From assembly GCA_902525585.1 (NCBI GenBank), contig CABZHQ010000006.1, positions 1 to 59,412 of the forward strand: a stretch of 59,412 nucleotides of DNA, read 5' to 3'. Source of the DNA: an uncultured Prochlorococcus sp. Its GTDB lineage: Bacteria > Cyanobacteriota > Cyanobacteriia > PCC-6307 > Cyanobiaceae. The translations under genes and the position numbers were made by a program. Each line of letters starts with the position of its first letter. Within the stretch, counting starts at the first letter, position 1. The notes beneath the pieces are model-generated. The model was not told where the DNA came from. It saw only the letters and a program-made list of their open reading frames with translations, and searched no databases. Shown here piece after piece: positions 25,832-37,904 of the stretch.

Positions 25832-26877
25832 GAACACTCTTGGATTTTTTTAAAAGGCCGTTTAACTGAATCAAGGTTGATACCTTTTTTGATAGCAAGA
25901 ATTATCCCTGCAGCTTCTAAATAATTATCAACTTTAAAAAGATTGGGATAATTATAAAACTCATTTGTCACTTTTAATGTATTTTGATTTTTTACAGAGA
26001 TAATATTTAAACCTTTTTCAATCCCTGCTAGTACTGCTTCTCCTCCTAATGCACCATTAGGAACAACAATTGATTCAATCTGATCAGGGTGTAGTGAGAT
26101 TGATTCATTTTTAGCAGGCAATTCAACAATATCAGGAGCATTGCTTAACCCAATCAGTACAGATGGTAAAAAAGTGTATCCTATTTCTTCTGCAGCTGCA
26201 CGAGGATCTAAATTTTCATTCAATTCAATTGGATTTAAAGCAGGTGCGTGAGCACAGGGAACTTTTAAAAATTTGCTTATTAAATGACTTATAACTGCTT
26301 CTACTCCAGCAATAGGATCAACCCCTTTTCCCTCTCGATATATATTTGTTTCTAAAGAATCTTGATCATCTGGAAATTTTGCCACAATTGCTATTGCCGT
26401 AACTCCTTTTTCTATTAAACATTTTCCAGCATCTAATAGAGTATCAGGATTTTCAATTATGCCACCACTAATTTTTGAAGAATCAGAATCAATAATTATG
26501 TTTAATGGTTTTCTTGTAATCACATAAGAATGAACATTAATTCCTAAAGTAGAAACACATGCATCAGCAACTTGTAAATGTCTAACTAATATTTCTTTTT
26601 CAATGGCTGAATCAAAAATTATCCCAATTTTCTGTTGCTTTACCCTTTTTAAAGCGATTTCTCCTTTAGCAAGTCGGTCTAAACTATAACCCTCAACATA
26701 AAAAATATTTTTGTCTTTTTCAGAAAGATTACCACCATTCATAACATTTGGATGAGTAATTAAACAGCCACTTGCGGATGCTAATAATTTAGCGGTTGGA
26801 AGTGCATCTCCAGCAAAACCTCCTACTTCACAACCAATACCAGTTGGAACTATGAATATTGTTGGTGAATTTTCCAT
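25819..26877 (-). CDS. DUF3326 domain-containing protein
   Basis: The 352-residue soluble protein matches what I know as DUF3326: it starts with IFIVPTGIGCEVGGFAGDA, then LLASASGCLITHPNVMNGG. Its second half carries APALNPIELNENLDPRAAAE and VPNGALGGEAVLAG. The family is found in cyanobacteria and plants; no activity is assigned here. Glycine-rich turns suggest a Rossmann-like enzyme. It converges on and overlaps nadE, and starts downstream of the ferredoxin and 63-residue genes on the same strand. Confidence 0.75.
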   Translation of the reverse strand: MENSPTIFIVPTGIGCEVGGFAGDALPTAKLLASASGCLITHPNVMNGGNLSEKDKNIFYVEGYSLDRLAKGEIALKRVKQQKIGIIFDSAIEKEILVRHLQVADACVSTLGINVHSYVITRKPLNIIIDSDSSKISGGIIENPDTLLDAGKCLIEKGVTAIAIVAKFPDDQDSLETNIYREGKGVDPIAGVEAVISHLISKFLKVPCAHAPALNPIELNENLDPRAAAEEIGYTFLPSVLIGLSNAPDIVELPAKNESISLHPDQIESIVVPNGALGGEAVLAGIEKGLNIISVKNQNTLKVTNEFYNYPNLFKVDNYLEAAGIILAIKKGINLDSVKRPFKKIQECSYNS

Positions 26878-26903
26878 TTTTAAAATATTTCAATTTATAT
26901 TTC

Positions 26904-27095
26904 TTAATTAGCCAAGACAGCTTTAATTATAAGTTTTTTTGTTCCAAAAGAGTCAATAGAATTTTGAATATCAACAATTGACCATCGAATTAAATCACCT
27001 TTTTTTTCTAAATTTGCAATGATGAATTCCCTTAAATTTTTTACTTTTATTGAAGCTGGCCAATCTAAATAGTAATCAACTGAACTTAATTTCAT
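26904..27095 (-). CDS. Small hypothetical protein coupled to ferredoxin, 63 aa
   Basis: This 63-residue soluble protein has a pattern of short strands and helices: VDYYLDWPASIKVKNLREFI, a Leu/Lys helix, LIRWSIVDI and KKLIIKAVLAN. It overlaps the upstream 2Fe-2S ferredoxin gene by four bases, so the two are translated together and may interact. No family is recognised. Confidence 0.65.
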   Translation of the reverse strand: MKLSSVDYYLDWPASIKVKNLREFIIANLEKKGDLIRWSIVDIQNSIDSFGTKKLIIKAVLAN

Positions 27096-27418
27096 TTTTG
27101 ATATTTACCAAATTGATCATTATACAAATCATCCTCGACTTCTTTACCAATAACAATATTCAAATCGGACTTGGGATATGCTACACATAAAAGTGCAAAC
27201 CCCTTTTCCCTCAAATCATCATTTAATCCCATAGCATCTTCTTGATCTACAGAACCTTCCAATATCATGGATGCACAATCTGTACAAACTCCTGAACAAC
27301 AACTACTTGGTAAATCTATTCCATTCATTTTTGCCGCTGAAATAATATCTTGATCTTCAGAACATAAAAAACTAAAAATCTTTTGCTCAAATTGAACTTT
27401 GATATTGTATTCAGGCAT
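27092..27418 (-). CDS. 2Fe-2S plant-type ferredoxin
   Basis: The 108-residue protein has the plant-type [2Fe-2S] ligand pattern Cys40-x4-Cys45-x2-Cys48-x29-Cys78 (SSCCSGVCTDC, then FALLCVAYP). The C-terminus extends beyond the usual end with a charged tail. The fold matches photosynthetic ferredoxin, but the loop is not the main PetF type, so it is probably a minor isoform with a dedicated partner. It overlaps the 63-residue gene and follows the large atp operon by 16 bases. Confidence 0.88.
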   Translation of the reverse strand: MPEYNIKVQFEQKIFSFLCSEDQDIISAAKMNGIDLPSSCCSGVCTDCASMILEGSVDQEDAMGLNDDLREKGFALLCVAYPKSDLNIVIGKEVEDDLYNDQFGKYQK

Positions 27419-27434
27419 ATCCTAAATCTTATTG

Positions 27435-28385
27435 TTAAACTGCAGAACCTCCTACAACCTCTAATATTTCTTGAGTAATAGCTGCTTGCCTAGCTTTGTT
27501 ATAGGTTAGATTCAAAGTACTTGCTAATTCTTTAGCATTATCACTCGCATTATTCATAGCAGTCATCCTGCAAGCGAGTTCTGAAGCTGCCGACTCTTGA
27601 AGAGCTCTTAGTACCTGATTCTGTAAATATAATGGTAATAAGGAATCTAATAGTTGATCAGGACTTTGTTCAAAAACAATATCTGATGGCAACTTCTTTG
27701 AATCACTTTTTTCCATATTTGATTTTTCAACAAGTAACTTACTATCTTTTGTAGTCAACCTAAAAATTTCATCATTTTCCTCAGCAATTCCTTGAGGGTC
27801 AAGTGGCAATAGTGTTTGAACGACAGGAGCGCAGCTGACTAGAGTGATGAATTTCGTGTAAATAATTTCCACCCTATCAGAATTTTCTGAGAGAAATTCA
27901 GCTAAAATTTCATTTGTTACTCCCTCAGAGTCCTTGACTGTGGGTACCTGTTCTAGTTCTTTGAAAGTACTTTTAATTACATATCTATCCTTTCTATTTT
28001 GAAAATATCCAATAGCTTTCTTCCCTACCAAAATTAAATTTGGTTGATACCCTTGTTTGAGTAATTCTGCGTATCTTATTTCTACCTTTTTTATTATATT
28101 TGTATTATAACCACCGCATAAACCTCTATCCGCAGTTATGCAAACCAAAGTGATGCTCTTTACTTCTCTCTTGGATAATAGAGGAGAGTCAATAGCCTCA
28201 AATTGAACTCTAGATTGGATATTTTCTAAGACCCGTGCAAGTTTATCTGCAAAAGGTCTACTCTTAAGAACTTGATCTTGAGCTCTCCTAACTTTTGCAG
28301 CTGCAACAAGTCTCATGGCCTCCGTTATTTTTCTTGTATTTTTAACGGAAACAATTCGATCTCTAATCTCTTTAAGATTTGCCAT
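27435..28385 (-). CDS. atpG: ATP synthase F1 gamma subunit
   Basis: This 316-residue central-stalk subunit has an N-terminal helix [20 protein letters not shown] and a C-terminal helix with [16 protein letters not shown]. These form the coiled coil turning inside F1. Between lies the cyanobacterial/plastid insertion (about 195-240). The Cys pair of the chloroplast redox switch is not present there. Last gene of the eight-gene atp operon. Confidence 0.95.
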   Translation of the reverse strand: MANLKEIRDRIVSVKNTRKITEAMRLVAAAKVRRAQDQVLKSRPFADKLARVLENIQSRVQFEAIDSPLLSKREVKSITLVCITADRGLCGGYNTNIIKKVEIRYAELLKQGYQPNLILVGKKAIGYFQNRKDRYVIKSTFKELEQVPTVKDSEGVTNEILAEFLSENSDRVEIIYTKFITLVSCAPVVQTLLPLDPQGIAEENDEIFRLTTKDSKLLVEKSNMEKSDSKKLPSDIVFEQSPDQLLDSLLPLYLQNQVLRALQESAASELACRMTAMNNASDNAKELASTLNLTYNKARQAAITQEILEVVGGSAV

Positions 28386-28404
28386 GGTATCTCCTTAAAT
28401 AAAT

Positions 28405-29934
<1,530 letters not shown>

Positions 29935-29953
29935 TTAAGGTTGATTTAAAAAG

Positions 29954-30496
29954 TTACTTGGAAAGGGATAAGCCAAGTTTTCTAATTTGTGAAGCAAGGG
30001 AAGCATCAATTACTTTTGATCCTACACTGGCGACGAAACCACCAATAAGAGATGGGTCGATTTTAGTTACAAGTTCTAATTTTTCTGTTCCAGCAATATT
30101 GATGATCTTTTTGGTAATTAAACCTTTCTGTTCATCAGTAAGCTCGACTGCAGAAGTAACAGTTGCCAAAGCAATATTACTATTTTCTCGGTAAATCTCT
30201 AAAAACCTATCAAGAATTGAAGTGAGAATTCCAATTCTTTGCCTATCGGCTAATAATTTTAAGAAATTCAATAATGAAGAATTAACCTTATTTGAAAAAA
30301 TTTCAATAATGATTTTCTTCTTAGCATCTGTCTCTAAAATGGGAGAGGATAATGCCTTCTCCAATTCAGGGGAATCATTTATTAATTCCAAAAGTTGTTT
30401 AACCTCAGAAACAATCTCTTCAGTTTGCGAATTTTCATTCACAACTTGAAGTAATGCCTCTGCGTATGGTGTAGTAACTGAATTTAAAAGTGGCAT
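29954..30496 (-). CDS. atpH: ATP synthase delta subunit
   Basis: This 180-residue protein has the typical N-terminal helical domain (TPYAEALLQVV) and the C-terminal DPSLIGGFVASVGSKVIDAS motif. It ties the top of F1 to the b/b' stator. It overlaps the atpF stop by one base (TAATG), giving coupled translation. Confidence 0.93.
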   Translation of the reverse strand: MPLLNSVTTPYAEALLQVVNENSQTEEIVSEVKQLLELINDSPELEKALSSPILETDAKKKIIIEIFSNKVNSSLLNFLKLLADRQRIGILTSILDRFLEIYRENSNIALATVTSAVELTDEQKGLITKKIINIAGTEKLELVTKIDPSLIGGFVASVGSKVIDASLASQIRKLGLSLSK

Positions 30497-31008
30497 TAGT
30501 TCACCTCAATATTGTTAATTGATTGAGTTACCAAATTTTCTTGTGTTGTTTTATCAAGTCGATTTGGGAGAGATTCTAAAGCTTTCTTAATTGCCAGTTC
30601 AACAGCTTCTTTTCGTAGTTGAGAAATTGCTCTGGATGCTTCAGAGCTCTCATCAGAAATTGCACTTTGTTTAATTCGTGCCATCTCCTCTATCGCTTTT
30701 TTCTCACTTTCCATTCTGATTGATTCAGATCTTTTAATAGAATCTGCTTTTATTTGAGAAGCTTTTTCTTCTGCTGAAGATAAATCTTTCTTAGCCTTTT
30801 CCAAAGCTTGAGTTGCATTTATGAGTCGATCTTCAGCATCTTTTAATTCAAGAAGGATTCCTTCTCTCCTTTTTTGAAGCATTTTACCTAAGAAACCAGG
30901 CAAAAATTTATAAAGACCGAAAACCACTACAGCCCAATTAAGGATATTAGTTTCGAATAAATTGAAGTTCAATCCAAAACTTTCTGTAGCTAAAAGAGTT
31001 AAATTCAT
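30496..31008 (-). CDS. atpF: ATP synthase Fo subunit b
   Basis: This 170-residue stator subunit has one N-terminal membrane helix (about 22-40) and a long charged coiled coil with heptad-like Ala, Glu and Lys. Its start overlaps the b' gene by four bases. Photosynthetic bacteria make a b/b' heterodimer rather than b2. Confidence 0.93.
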   Translation of the reverse strand: MNLTLLATESFGLNFNLFETNILNWAVVVFGLYKFLPGFLGKMLQKRREGILLELKDAEDRLINATQALEKAKKDLSSAEEKASQIKADSIKRSESIRMESEKKAIEEMARIKQSAISDESSEASRAISQLRKEAVELAIKKALESLPNRLDKTTQENLVTQSINNIEVN

Positions 31009-31466
31009 TTTTCTAGAATCAATCTATTAACAATAAGTTCGCTTAGATCATCAGCTTGTTTATAAAGTTGATCACGAGCAACGGACGTCTGACTTTCAAT
31101 TTCTAGTCTCGCCTTTTCTTTTGAAGCATTTGCCTCATTATTAGCAAGTTCTAGTGCTTCTTTATAAAGCTTGTCAGACTCATTCTCAGCTTCGCTCACA
31201 ATTCTTTGGGCTTCTGCACGAGCACTTTGAAGCTGAGTTAGTAAATCAGCTTCTAATTTTTTAACCTCAGAAAGTTTATTTTTGGCATCAATAATATTAT
31301 TACTTACATACTTTTCTCTTTTTTCTACAACATTGCCAACAGGCTTAAAAAAGAGAGAATTTAATATGTAAGTAAGCGCAACTACTTGTATTGCCATTAG
31401 TGGCAAAGTGGCATTTATATCAAATAATCCACCTTCTGTAGCACCAAAAAAATTAAAGGCCAACAT
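31005..31466 (-). CDS. atpF': ATP synthase Fo subunit b'
   Basis: The 153-residue paralogue of b has the membrane helix [20 protein letters not shown] (about 21-40) and a coiled coil, including [17 protein letters not shown]. It pairs with b as the peripheral stalk. Often named atpG in cyanobacteria, which clashes with the gamma gene name. Confidence 0.93.
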   Translation of the reverse strand: MLAFNFFGATEGGLFDINATLPLMAIQVVALTYILNSLFFKPVGNVVEKREKYVSNNIIDAKNKLSEVKKLEADLLTQLQSARAEAQRIVSEAENESDKLYKEALELANNEANASKEKARLEIESQTSVARDQLYKQADDLSELIVNRLILEK

Positions 31467-31534
31467 ATGATTCAGTTGAAGTTAAAAAATTAAATTTAAA
31501 TATTGCTAATAAGAATTAGAAGCAATATTAACTT

Positions 31535-31798
<264 letters not shown>

Positions 31799-31856
31799 TT
31801 AATACTTGTGATAATCTTTGTTGTCATACACGCTTGGACATCCTTTGTTTTAAGAA

Positions 31857-31879
31857 TGGGTCTGATATTTTCAGACCTA
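31857..31879 (-). promoter_or_regulatory. Strong hairpin in the atpB-atpE spacer
   Basis: A nine-pair stem (31857-31865 with 31871-31879) encloses TATTT. It is not followed by a T-run on the minus strand, so it is not a terminator. It lies about 77 bases upstream of the c-subunit start. It may stabilise processed atpE mRNA or tune its translation. Confidence 0.5.
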
Positions 31880-31944
31880 CGCGATTAGATATTTTGCCAG
31901 ATTACAGACCCTTTGTAAAAGCGTCTGAATGTATCAGAAAACAG

Positions 31945-32670
31945 CTAATGATGTTCTTCAACAGCTTCTCCAATGTAGTAGGCCGCTAAAGTTGCAAAAA
32001 TCAATGCCTGAATTGCACTAGTAAATAATCCTAGGAACATAACAGGTATTGGGAGAATTAGCGGAACTAAAAAGACTAGAACACCAACAACAAGTTCATC
32101 AGCCAAAATATTTCCAAATAGCCTGAAAGAGAGTGATAAAGGTTTCGTAAAGTCCTCTAGAATTTTGAAAGGAAGCATAATCGGAGTTGGGTGAACATAA
32201 TATTCAAAGTATCTCCAACCCTTATTGCTTAAACCAGCATAGAAATAAGAAAGTGAAACCAATAAAGCCAAAGCTATAGTTGTATTGATATCTGCAGTAG
32301 GTGCTCCTAATTCTCCACTTGGTAACTTAATCAATCTCCAAGGAATTAAAGCCCCTCCCCAATTACTAACAAAGACGAATAAAAATAAAGTCCCTATAAA
32401 TGGCATCCAATCTCTATAAACTTTTTCACCTATTTGCGTCCTAGCAAGATCTCTTATGTAATCCCAGAGGAACTCAAGCAGGTTTTGAAGGCCTTTAGGA
32501 TCATTATCCATTTTTTTAGTTCCTAAAGAAATAAAAACTAATAACGCTCCTAATAAAATCCAAGATGTTAAAAATACCTGCCCATGAAGTCTGATATTTC
32601 CAATTTGCCAATAAAGATGTTGACCAACTTCTAATGCTGCAAAATTTGTTAGCAAGGAATTAAAAAACAT
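31945..32670 (-). CDS. atpB: ATP synthase Fo subunit a
   Basis: This 241-residue polytopic subunit provides the proton half-channels. The key arginine lies in [20 protein letters not shown], and helices surround [20 protein letters not shown]. The N-terminal [17 protein letters not shown] matches the cyanobacterial form. It follows atpI by 23 bases. Confidence 0.96.
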   Translation of the reverse strand: MFFNSLLTNFAALEVGQHLYWQIGNIRLHGQVFLTSWILLGALLVFISLGTKKMDNDPKGLQNLLEFLWDYIRDLARTQIGEKVYRDWMPFIGTLFLFVFVSNWGGALIPWRLIKLPSGELGAPTADINTTIALALLVSLSYFYAGLSNKGWRYFEYYVHPTPIMLPFKILEDFTKPLSLSFRLFGNILADELVVGVLVFLVPLILPIPVMFLGLFTSAIQALIFATLAAYYIGEAVEEHH

Positions 32671-32693
32671 TTGTTTTGAATAAAAAAATTTAC

Positions 32694-33170
32694 TTAAGAA
32701 CGTGAAAAATAAATAATGAGTGAAGGTTTATAAATGAAAAAACCTATCATCGCAGGAAAAATATCCAAAGATCCTAGCTTGCTCGCAAAAATAAAGAGGC
32801 AAACTGGAACTAATAGTTGCAATTTTGATACACCTGATGATTCTTTACCAAGTTTCCCTATACTTTTAGCAAGCAAACGTAGGTAAAAAATGCCGGCAAT
32901 TGCACCTATAAAAATACTAAAACCAAAAGTAAAGCCTAGAAAAATTCCAGTTATTGATGCTAATAAAATAGAAACAATAAAAGTAATTCCAAAAATTGTT
33001 AATTGCAATTTTGTGTATTCATCATTTTGGGAAAGCAAATGATCTATTTGATTGGCAATGCCAGATTTACTTTCTTTGATGATCGCATTATTCAGGGATT
33101 GAGGAAATTGAACATTCTCATTAGAAGGATGCTCAAGTTTTTTTCTATTTGAGTCCACTGATGTGAACAT
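32694..33170 (-). CDS. atpI: ATP synthase accessory protein AtpI (Atp1)
   Basis: The 158-residue membrane protein has four predicted helices (about 55-75, 80-99, 120-138 and 141-155). A hydrophilic N-terminus of about 50 residues precedes them. In bacteria AtpI helps assemble the c-ring. It is the first gene of the operon. Its ribosome site AGAGGGG lies within an inverted repeat that can hide it. Confidence 0.85.
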   Translation of the reverse strand: MFTSVDSNRKKLEHPSNENVQFPQSLNNAIIKESKSGIANQIDHLLSQNDEYTKLQLTIFGITFIVSILLASITGIFLGFTFGFSIFIGAIAGIFYLRLLAKSIGKLGKESSGVSKLQLLVPVCLFIFASKLGSLDIFPAMIGFFIYKPSLIIYFSRS

Positions 33171-33179
33171 AGTTTAGAA

Positions 33180-33239
33180 GCCCCTCTGAATGGTTTTAAG
33201 TAAGTATATAAACTCACGGAATCTATCACGGAGAGGGGC
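33180..33239 (-). promoter_or_regulatory. Inverted repeat sequestering the atpI ribosome-binding site
   Basis: GCCCCTCT at 33180-33187 and AGAGGGGC at 33232-33239 are perfect complements 44 bases apart. In the atp mRNA, the downstream arm is AGAGGGGC, ending nine bases before the ATG, so it is the Shine-Dalgarno itself. Pairing with the upstream arm would block initiation. On the plus strand the same pair is followed by TTTT and could act as a terminator for antisense RNA. Confidence 0.55.
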
Positions 33240-33436
33240 CTTTTAGCTAGTTTTTTTTTATAAAAAATTAATTCTTAAGATTTATACTGAATCTGTAGGC
33301 CATTTTTTACTTTATTCTTCAAAAATAAAATTTATGGAAAGTCATCTTTTTAATTGCGTTTACACTTTAAAACGTTAATAAAAGACTTGGCAAAATCTCA
33401 ATTAAACGTCTCAATAGTAAATATACATCAAAAAAA

Positions 33437-34672
33437 TTGGAGATAAGTCAAGAAAAAATAAAATATAAAAGAATTTCTAAAAGAAAAAAAATCTTTAGTT
33501 CTAATTACAAAAAAAATTTCAGCAATTTAACAGAGTCTATATTTCCCTTACCTTGGGCGATATGGCCTTATGAAGCAAAAATCCTCATTGTGACCATTGG
33601 AATTTGGTCAATATTAGGAATATGCATACTAGGATCATCAAGTTGGTGGGTGGCTAGTAGGGAAATGGGAAATTGGGCTTACTTCTTAAAAAAACAGATC
33701 ATTTGGACAATTCCAGGAATTGGTTTATTTTATTTCGTACTTAATACAAACATTAGAAATCTTTTAAAGTTTTCAAGAATTATTTTCTATATTTTATTCT
33801 TTTTGATTTTCCTTACTAATCTTACTGGAGTAACAGTTAATGGATCTTCAAGATGGCTAGTACTTGGCAATTTACGTCTGCAGCCATCTGAATTAATTAA
33901 ACCTTTTCTAATTCTAGAAGCTTCTAATCTTTTCGCACATTGGCATCTAGTAAAAAATGATAAAAAATTAATATCAATTATAACCTTTGGTTTATTAATT
34001 TTATTAATACTTAAACAGCCTAATTTAAGTACTGCATCATTAACTGGTATTCTTCTTTGGGTAATGGGTTTATGTGGAGGAGTAAAACTTGGTTCTCTTT
34101 GCTCATTTGCTTCAATAGGATTAATTACTGGATGTATCAGCATCATTAATAACGAATATCAAAAACTGAGAGTTACTTCATTTATAAATCCTTGGAAAGA
34201 TCAACAAGAAAATGGATTTCAATTGGTTCAAAGTTTATTAGCTATAGGTTCAGGTGGTCTTTTTGGCCAAGGTTTTGGACTGTCGATACAAAAATTACAG
34301 TATCTGCCGTTCATGTATACAGATTTTATTTTTGCCATTTTTGCGGAAGAATTTGGTTTATTGGGGTGTACTTTATTCTTAGGATTTTTAGCAGTATTCT
34401 CTTATATGTGCCTAAGAATTAGTCTTAAGTGCAGGAACAATTATACAAAATTAGTTGCTATCGGATGTGGTGTGTTGTTGACAGGTCAATCAATAATGCA
34501 TATTGCTGTAGCAACAGGTTCAATGCCTACTACAGGGTTACCACTACCTTTCATTAGTTATGGTGGCAATTCATTAATGGCGTCTTTTTTTATTGCAGGG
34601 ATGTTAGTTAGATGTTCATTAGAGTCAACAGGATTCATCGGTATGATTAGTACACGAAAGACTCTTAATTAG
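33437..34672 (+). CDS. ftsW: FtsW/RodA-type SEDS glycosyltransferase
   Basis: The 411-residue SEDS protein has about ten membrane helices. Its signature NGSSRWLVLGNLRLQPSELI sits in the large loop, and PTTGLPLPFISYGGNS near residue 360. SEDS proteins polymerise peptidoglycan strands from lipid II. FtsW (division) is favoured over RodA but not proven. No ATG precedes the domain; TTG 33437, followed by GAG, is the likely start. The 266 bases upstream hold the divergent promoters and the atpI leader. Confidence 0.85.
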   Translation: MEISQEKIKYKRISKRKKIFSSNYKKNFSNLTESIFPLPWAIWPYEAKILIVTIGIWSILGICILGSSSWWVASREMGNWAYFLKKQIIWTIPGIGLFYFVLNTNIRNLLKFSRIIFYILFFLIFLTNLTGVTVNGSSRWLVLGNLRLQPSELIKPFLILEASNLFAHWHLVKNDKKLISIITFGLLILLILKQPNLSTASLTGILLWVMGLCGGVKLGSLCSFASIGLITGCISIINNEYQKLRVTSFINPWKDQQENGFQLVQSLLAIGSGGLFGQGFGLSIQKLQYLPFMYTDFIFAIFAEEFGLLGCTLFLGFLAVFSYMCLRISLKCRNNYTKLVAIGCGVLLTGQSIMHIAVATGSMPTTGLPLPFISYGGNSLMASFFIAGMLVRCSLESTGFIGMISTRKTLN

Positions 34673-34754
34673 TTAGAATTTAAAGGATTAAATTCAAGCT
34701 ATCGAATCATTTAATTTAGTTATTTCAGAATTATCTCAAAAGGGTAATCTGCTT

Positions 34755-35411
34755 ATGCAGAATGGTCTTAATAGTCCTGGTCCCTTCACTATATTTTTGG
34801 TTTTTAGCGCAGGACTTTTAACAAGTCTTGGGCCATGTTCATTATCATTACTGCCAGTGACTATTGCCTATATAGGCGGAACAGAGAAAAATAAATTTAA
34901 ACTTATTAGTTTTTCAGGAGGTATAGTTTTTTCGCTTGTTGCACTGGGGGCTGCGAGTGGATTCTTAGGTAAAATATATGGGCAAATTCCATCCTATTAC
35001 ACTTCATTTGTTGCCCTAATAGCAATAATAATGGGTTTAAATTTATTAGGAATTCTAAAGATTCAGTTTCCGAATGGACCTGATATAAAAATAATTGAAG
35101 ATAAAATACCAAAATTTATAGCGCCTTTTGCCATAGGGACTACTTTTGGACTAGCTTCTTCACCTTGCATTACTCCAGTTTTAGCAACTCTTTTGGCTTG
35201 GGTATCGCAAGCTAAAAATCCTATAATATCTATTATTTTTTTATTTTTCTTTGGGATAGGCCAAGTAACCCCATTAACCATTGCAGGGGCTACTGCAGAA
35301 AACTTAAAGAAATTTTTAGCTCTTAGAAAATTTAGTCAAATAATTCCGACTTTAAGTGGGATATTTTTAGTTTCCCTAGGGTTATTAAATTTATTTTCAA
35401 ATTGGATTTAA
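34755..35411 (+). CDS. ccdA: CcdA cytochrome c biogenesis protein
   Basis: This 218-residue protein with six membrane helices has the two conserved redox cysteines in TSLGPCSLSLLPV (Cys 28) and ASSPCITPVLATLL (Cys 138). CcdA passes electrons from stromal thioredoxin to the lumen, keeping apocytochrome cysteines reduced. It directly abuts ccs1, making the System II pair needed for cytochromes f and c6. Confidence 0.9.
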   Translation: MQNGLNSPGPFTIFLVFSAGLLTSLGPCSLSLLPVTIAYIGGTEKNKFKLISFSGGIVFSLVALGAASGFLGKIYGQIPSYYTSFVALIAIIMGLNLLGILKIQFPNGPDIKIIEDKIPKFIAPFAIGTTFGLASSPCITPVLATLLAWVSQAKNPIISIIFLFFFGIGQVTPLTIAGATAENLKKFLALRKFSQIIPTLSGIFLVSLGLLNLFSNWI

Positions 35412-36698
35412 ATGATTATTTTTAAGAATCTAATTTTAAGAATATCAAGTTTAAGATTCGCTATATCGCTGATAATCTTCATTGCTATTGCCAGTGGAAT
35501 AGGTACTTTTATACCCCAGGGTGGTAATGTTAAATTCTATATTGATAATTTCGATAATGCTCCCATTTTTGGATTTTTAGATGGAGAAAAAGTCTTAAAA
35601 CTTCAATTGGATCATATATATACAAGCTTTTGGTTTTTATTTACACTAATTCTTCTTTGCATTTCTCTGGCAGCTTGTAGTTTCAGGAGGCAAATTCCTT
35701 CATTAAAAGCTTCATTAAAATGGATTGAATATAAGAGCGAAAAAAAATTTAGCAAACTGCAACTAACTACAATTCATCCAATCAATCAAGATGGAGAACA
35801 TTTATCAAAAGTAGATTTATTACTTAAAAAAAAAGGATGGAAAACATACAAATTTAATAGTCATATTTCTGCAAGAAAGGGGTTAATTGGAAAAATCGGA
35901 CCTTTAGTTGTACATATCGGATTAATAGTCTTACTTATAGGTTCAGCATATGGAAGTTTTACAAGTCAATCAAAAGAACAATATTTACTGCCTGGAGAAA
36001 CTTTAGATCTTGTTAATGAGAGCACAAACTCAAAAGCCAATGTAAAGTTAGTCGATTTTTCTATAGAACGTGAAAGTGATGGTGTGCCCAAACAGTTTAT
36101 TTCAAAATTAAATTTTTCTTCTGAAGATCTAAATTTAAATGAAATAAAAACAACCAAAGTTAATCACCCAATCAGGTTTAAAGGATTAACTATTTATCAA
36201 GCAGATTGGGCAATATCAAATGTTGTTTTAGAAATAGATAATATCCTTTATCAATTACAATTAAAGGAGATTCCAGAAATCGGTAATCAAGTTTGGGGAG
36301 TTTTAGTTGAATTAGGATCGGAGACTAAAAAAAATTTCCTTTTAACAATAGATAATGAAAATGGTCCACTTAAAATTTCGAATATAGAAAATTTTTCCGG
36401 AAATAAGCTCTATATTAATGACGATCCTTTAGAAGTTAATTCTTCAAAAGTATCTCTGAAAAAAATAATCCCCAGCAGTGGATTAATAATTAAAAATGAT
36501 CCGTCTATACCATTTATTTATTTTTCTTTTATCTTAATAATTTTTGGAACAATAATAAGCCTTATACCAACCAACCAATTATGGATTCTGGTAAATAAAG
36601 AATCACAAAAGTTATCTATTGGAGGCCTTAGTAATAAAAATCTAGTTGGGTTTAAAAAAGAATTTTTTAAATTATCAGACGAAATAAAAAATTTTTAA
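35412..36698 (+). CDS. ccs1: Ccs1/ResB cytochrome c synthase subunit
   Basis: This 428-residue protein has three N-terminal helices, one of them near 65-85 ([19 protein letters not shown]), a large lumenal domain and a C-terminal helix near 365-385. This is the ResB/Ccs1 layout. With CcsA it delivers and attaches heme in System II. The ATG follows the ccdA stop with no gap. Its last four bases overlap the converging queF gene. Confidence 0.9.
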   Translation: MIIFKNLILRISSLRFAISLIIFIAIASGIGTFIPQGGNVKFYIDNFDNAPIFGFLDGEKVLKLQLDHIYTSFWFLFTLILLCISLAACSFRRQIPSLKASLKWIEYKSEKKFSKLQLTTIHPINQDGEHLSKVDLLLKKKGWKTYKFNSHISARKGLIGKIGPLVVHIGLIVLLIGSAYGSFTSQSKEQYLLPGETLDLVNESTNSKANVKLVDFSIERESDGVPKQFISKLNFSSEDLNLNEIKTTKVNHPIRFKGLTIYQADWAISNVVLEIDNILYQLQLKEIPEIGNQVWGVLVELGSETKKNFLLTIDNENGPLKISNIENFSGNKLYINDDPLEVNSSKVSLKKIIPSSGLIIKNDPSIPFIYFSFILIIFGTIISLIPTNQLWILVNKESQKLSIGGLSNKNLVGFKKEFFKLSDEIKNF

Positions 36699-37105
36699 TT
36701 TCTTTTCTGCCCACTAAAAATATCTAACTGCATAGAAACATTCCCTCTGGGGTTAAATGCAGCATTTAAATGTATCCAGTGAGGTGAACCTTCATTCACT
36801 AAATCATCCATAATTCTATTCACAACTTCCTCATGTGATATTTTTATATCCCTAAAATTATTAATATAAAGCTTTAAAGACTTCAACTCATAGACTTTCA
36901 AATTAGGTTGATAAATAATATTTAGCTTTGCAAAATCTGGATAACCAGAAAAGGGGCACTTACATGTAAATTCAGGTAACTGAATAGAAATTTCATAAAT
37001 TCTTTTCTTATTTGGATTATCGAAACAAATTATTTTTGATTCTTCAATAATTCTTTCACCATATAGCGGTCTTTGAGTCGAATCTTCTAATTTAACTGTA
37101 CTCAT
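36695..37105 (-). CDS. queF: NADPH-dependent preQ0 reductase QueF
   Basis: The 136-residue single-domain (type I) QueF has the nucleophile Cys 50 in [13 protein letters not shown], Asp 57 in the same motif, and the substrate-binding YELKSLKLY (Glu 73). It reduces the nitrile of 7-cyano-7-deazaguanine to preQ1 for queuosine in tRNA. A second cysteine (48) lies two residues before the catalytic one. No other queuosine gene is adjacent. Confidence 0.92.
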   Translation of the reverse strand: MSTVKLEDSTQRPLYGERIIEESKIICFDNPNKKRIYEISIQLPEFTCKCPFSGYPDFAKLNIIYQPNLKVYELKSLKLYINNFRDIKISHEEVVNRIMDDLVNEGSPHWIHLNAAFNPRGNVSMQLDIFSGQKRN

Positions 37106-37294
37106 TTTTAGTAGAACTTTTTTACTAAACCTATATAAAAACTATATATAAAGATAAAAATTCGCAAAAGTATCAACAAATCTAAGTATTACAATTGACT
37201 AAGTCAAAAGATGTTAAATCTTATTTTTGTATCAATAGTAACATTCATTATGTACGCCGAAAGGTTTATATGTGTTTAGTTCAATGAAAAATTA

Positions 37295-37540
37295 ATGGAC
37301 ATTTGTTTGATAACTATTGATAACCACTTAAATAAATCCCTTCAACCAAAAACTGCAATTGGAATGTTATGGCTTCAAACACACTTTGAAAATGATCAGT
37401 GGGAAGCTTTGTCAAATAGTACAGTAATAATTTCTGAAGAAAATTCCCAACTATTAATTGAAGACGCCAAGAATGCAGGCCTTAATGTTGAATGTTTTTC
37501 TGATATTTCAATGTTGGATGTTTTCCCAAAAAACAATTAA
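37295..37540 (+). CDS. Hypothetical protein upstream of glnB, 81 aa
   Basis: The 81-residue soluble protein has an alpha/beta pattern: MDICLITID, a helix with QPKTAIGMLWLQTHFENDQW, STVIISEENSQLLIEDAKNA and a C-terminal LNVECFSDISMLDVF. It lies 24 bases before glnB on the same strand, so it is probably co-transcribed with the PII regulator. It may be a small partner or unrelated. No family is recognised, and no clear NtcA site (GTA-N8-TAC) was seen upstream. Confidence 0.65.
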   Translation: MDICLITIDNHLNKSLQPKTAIGMLWLQTHFENDQWEALSNSTVIISEENSQLLIEDAKNAGLNVECFSDISMLDVFPKNN

Positions 37541-37903
<363 letters not shown>

Positions 37904-37904
37904 T

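Noticed and set aside
37106..37294. NtcA site upstream of the glnB unit
   Set aside because: GTA and TAC occur, but not with the eight-base spacing of a recognised site.
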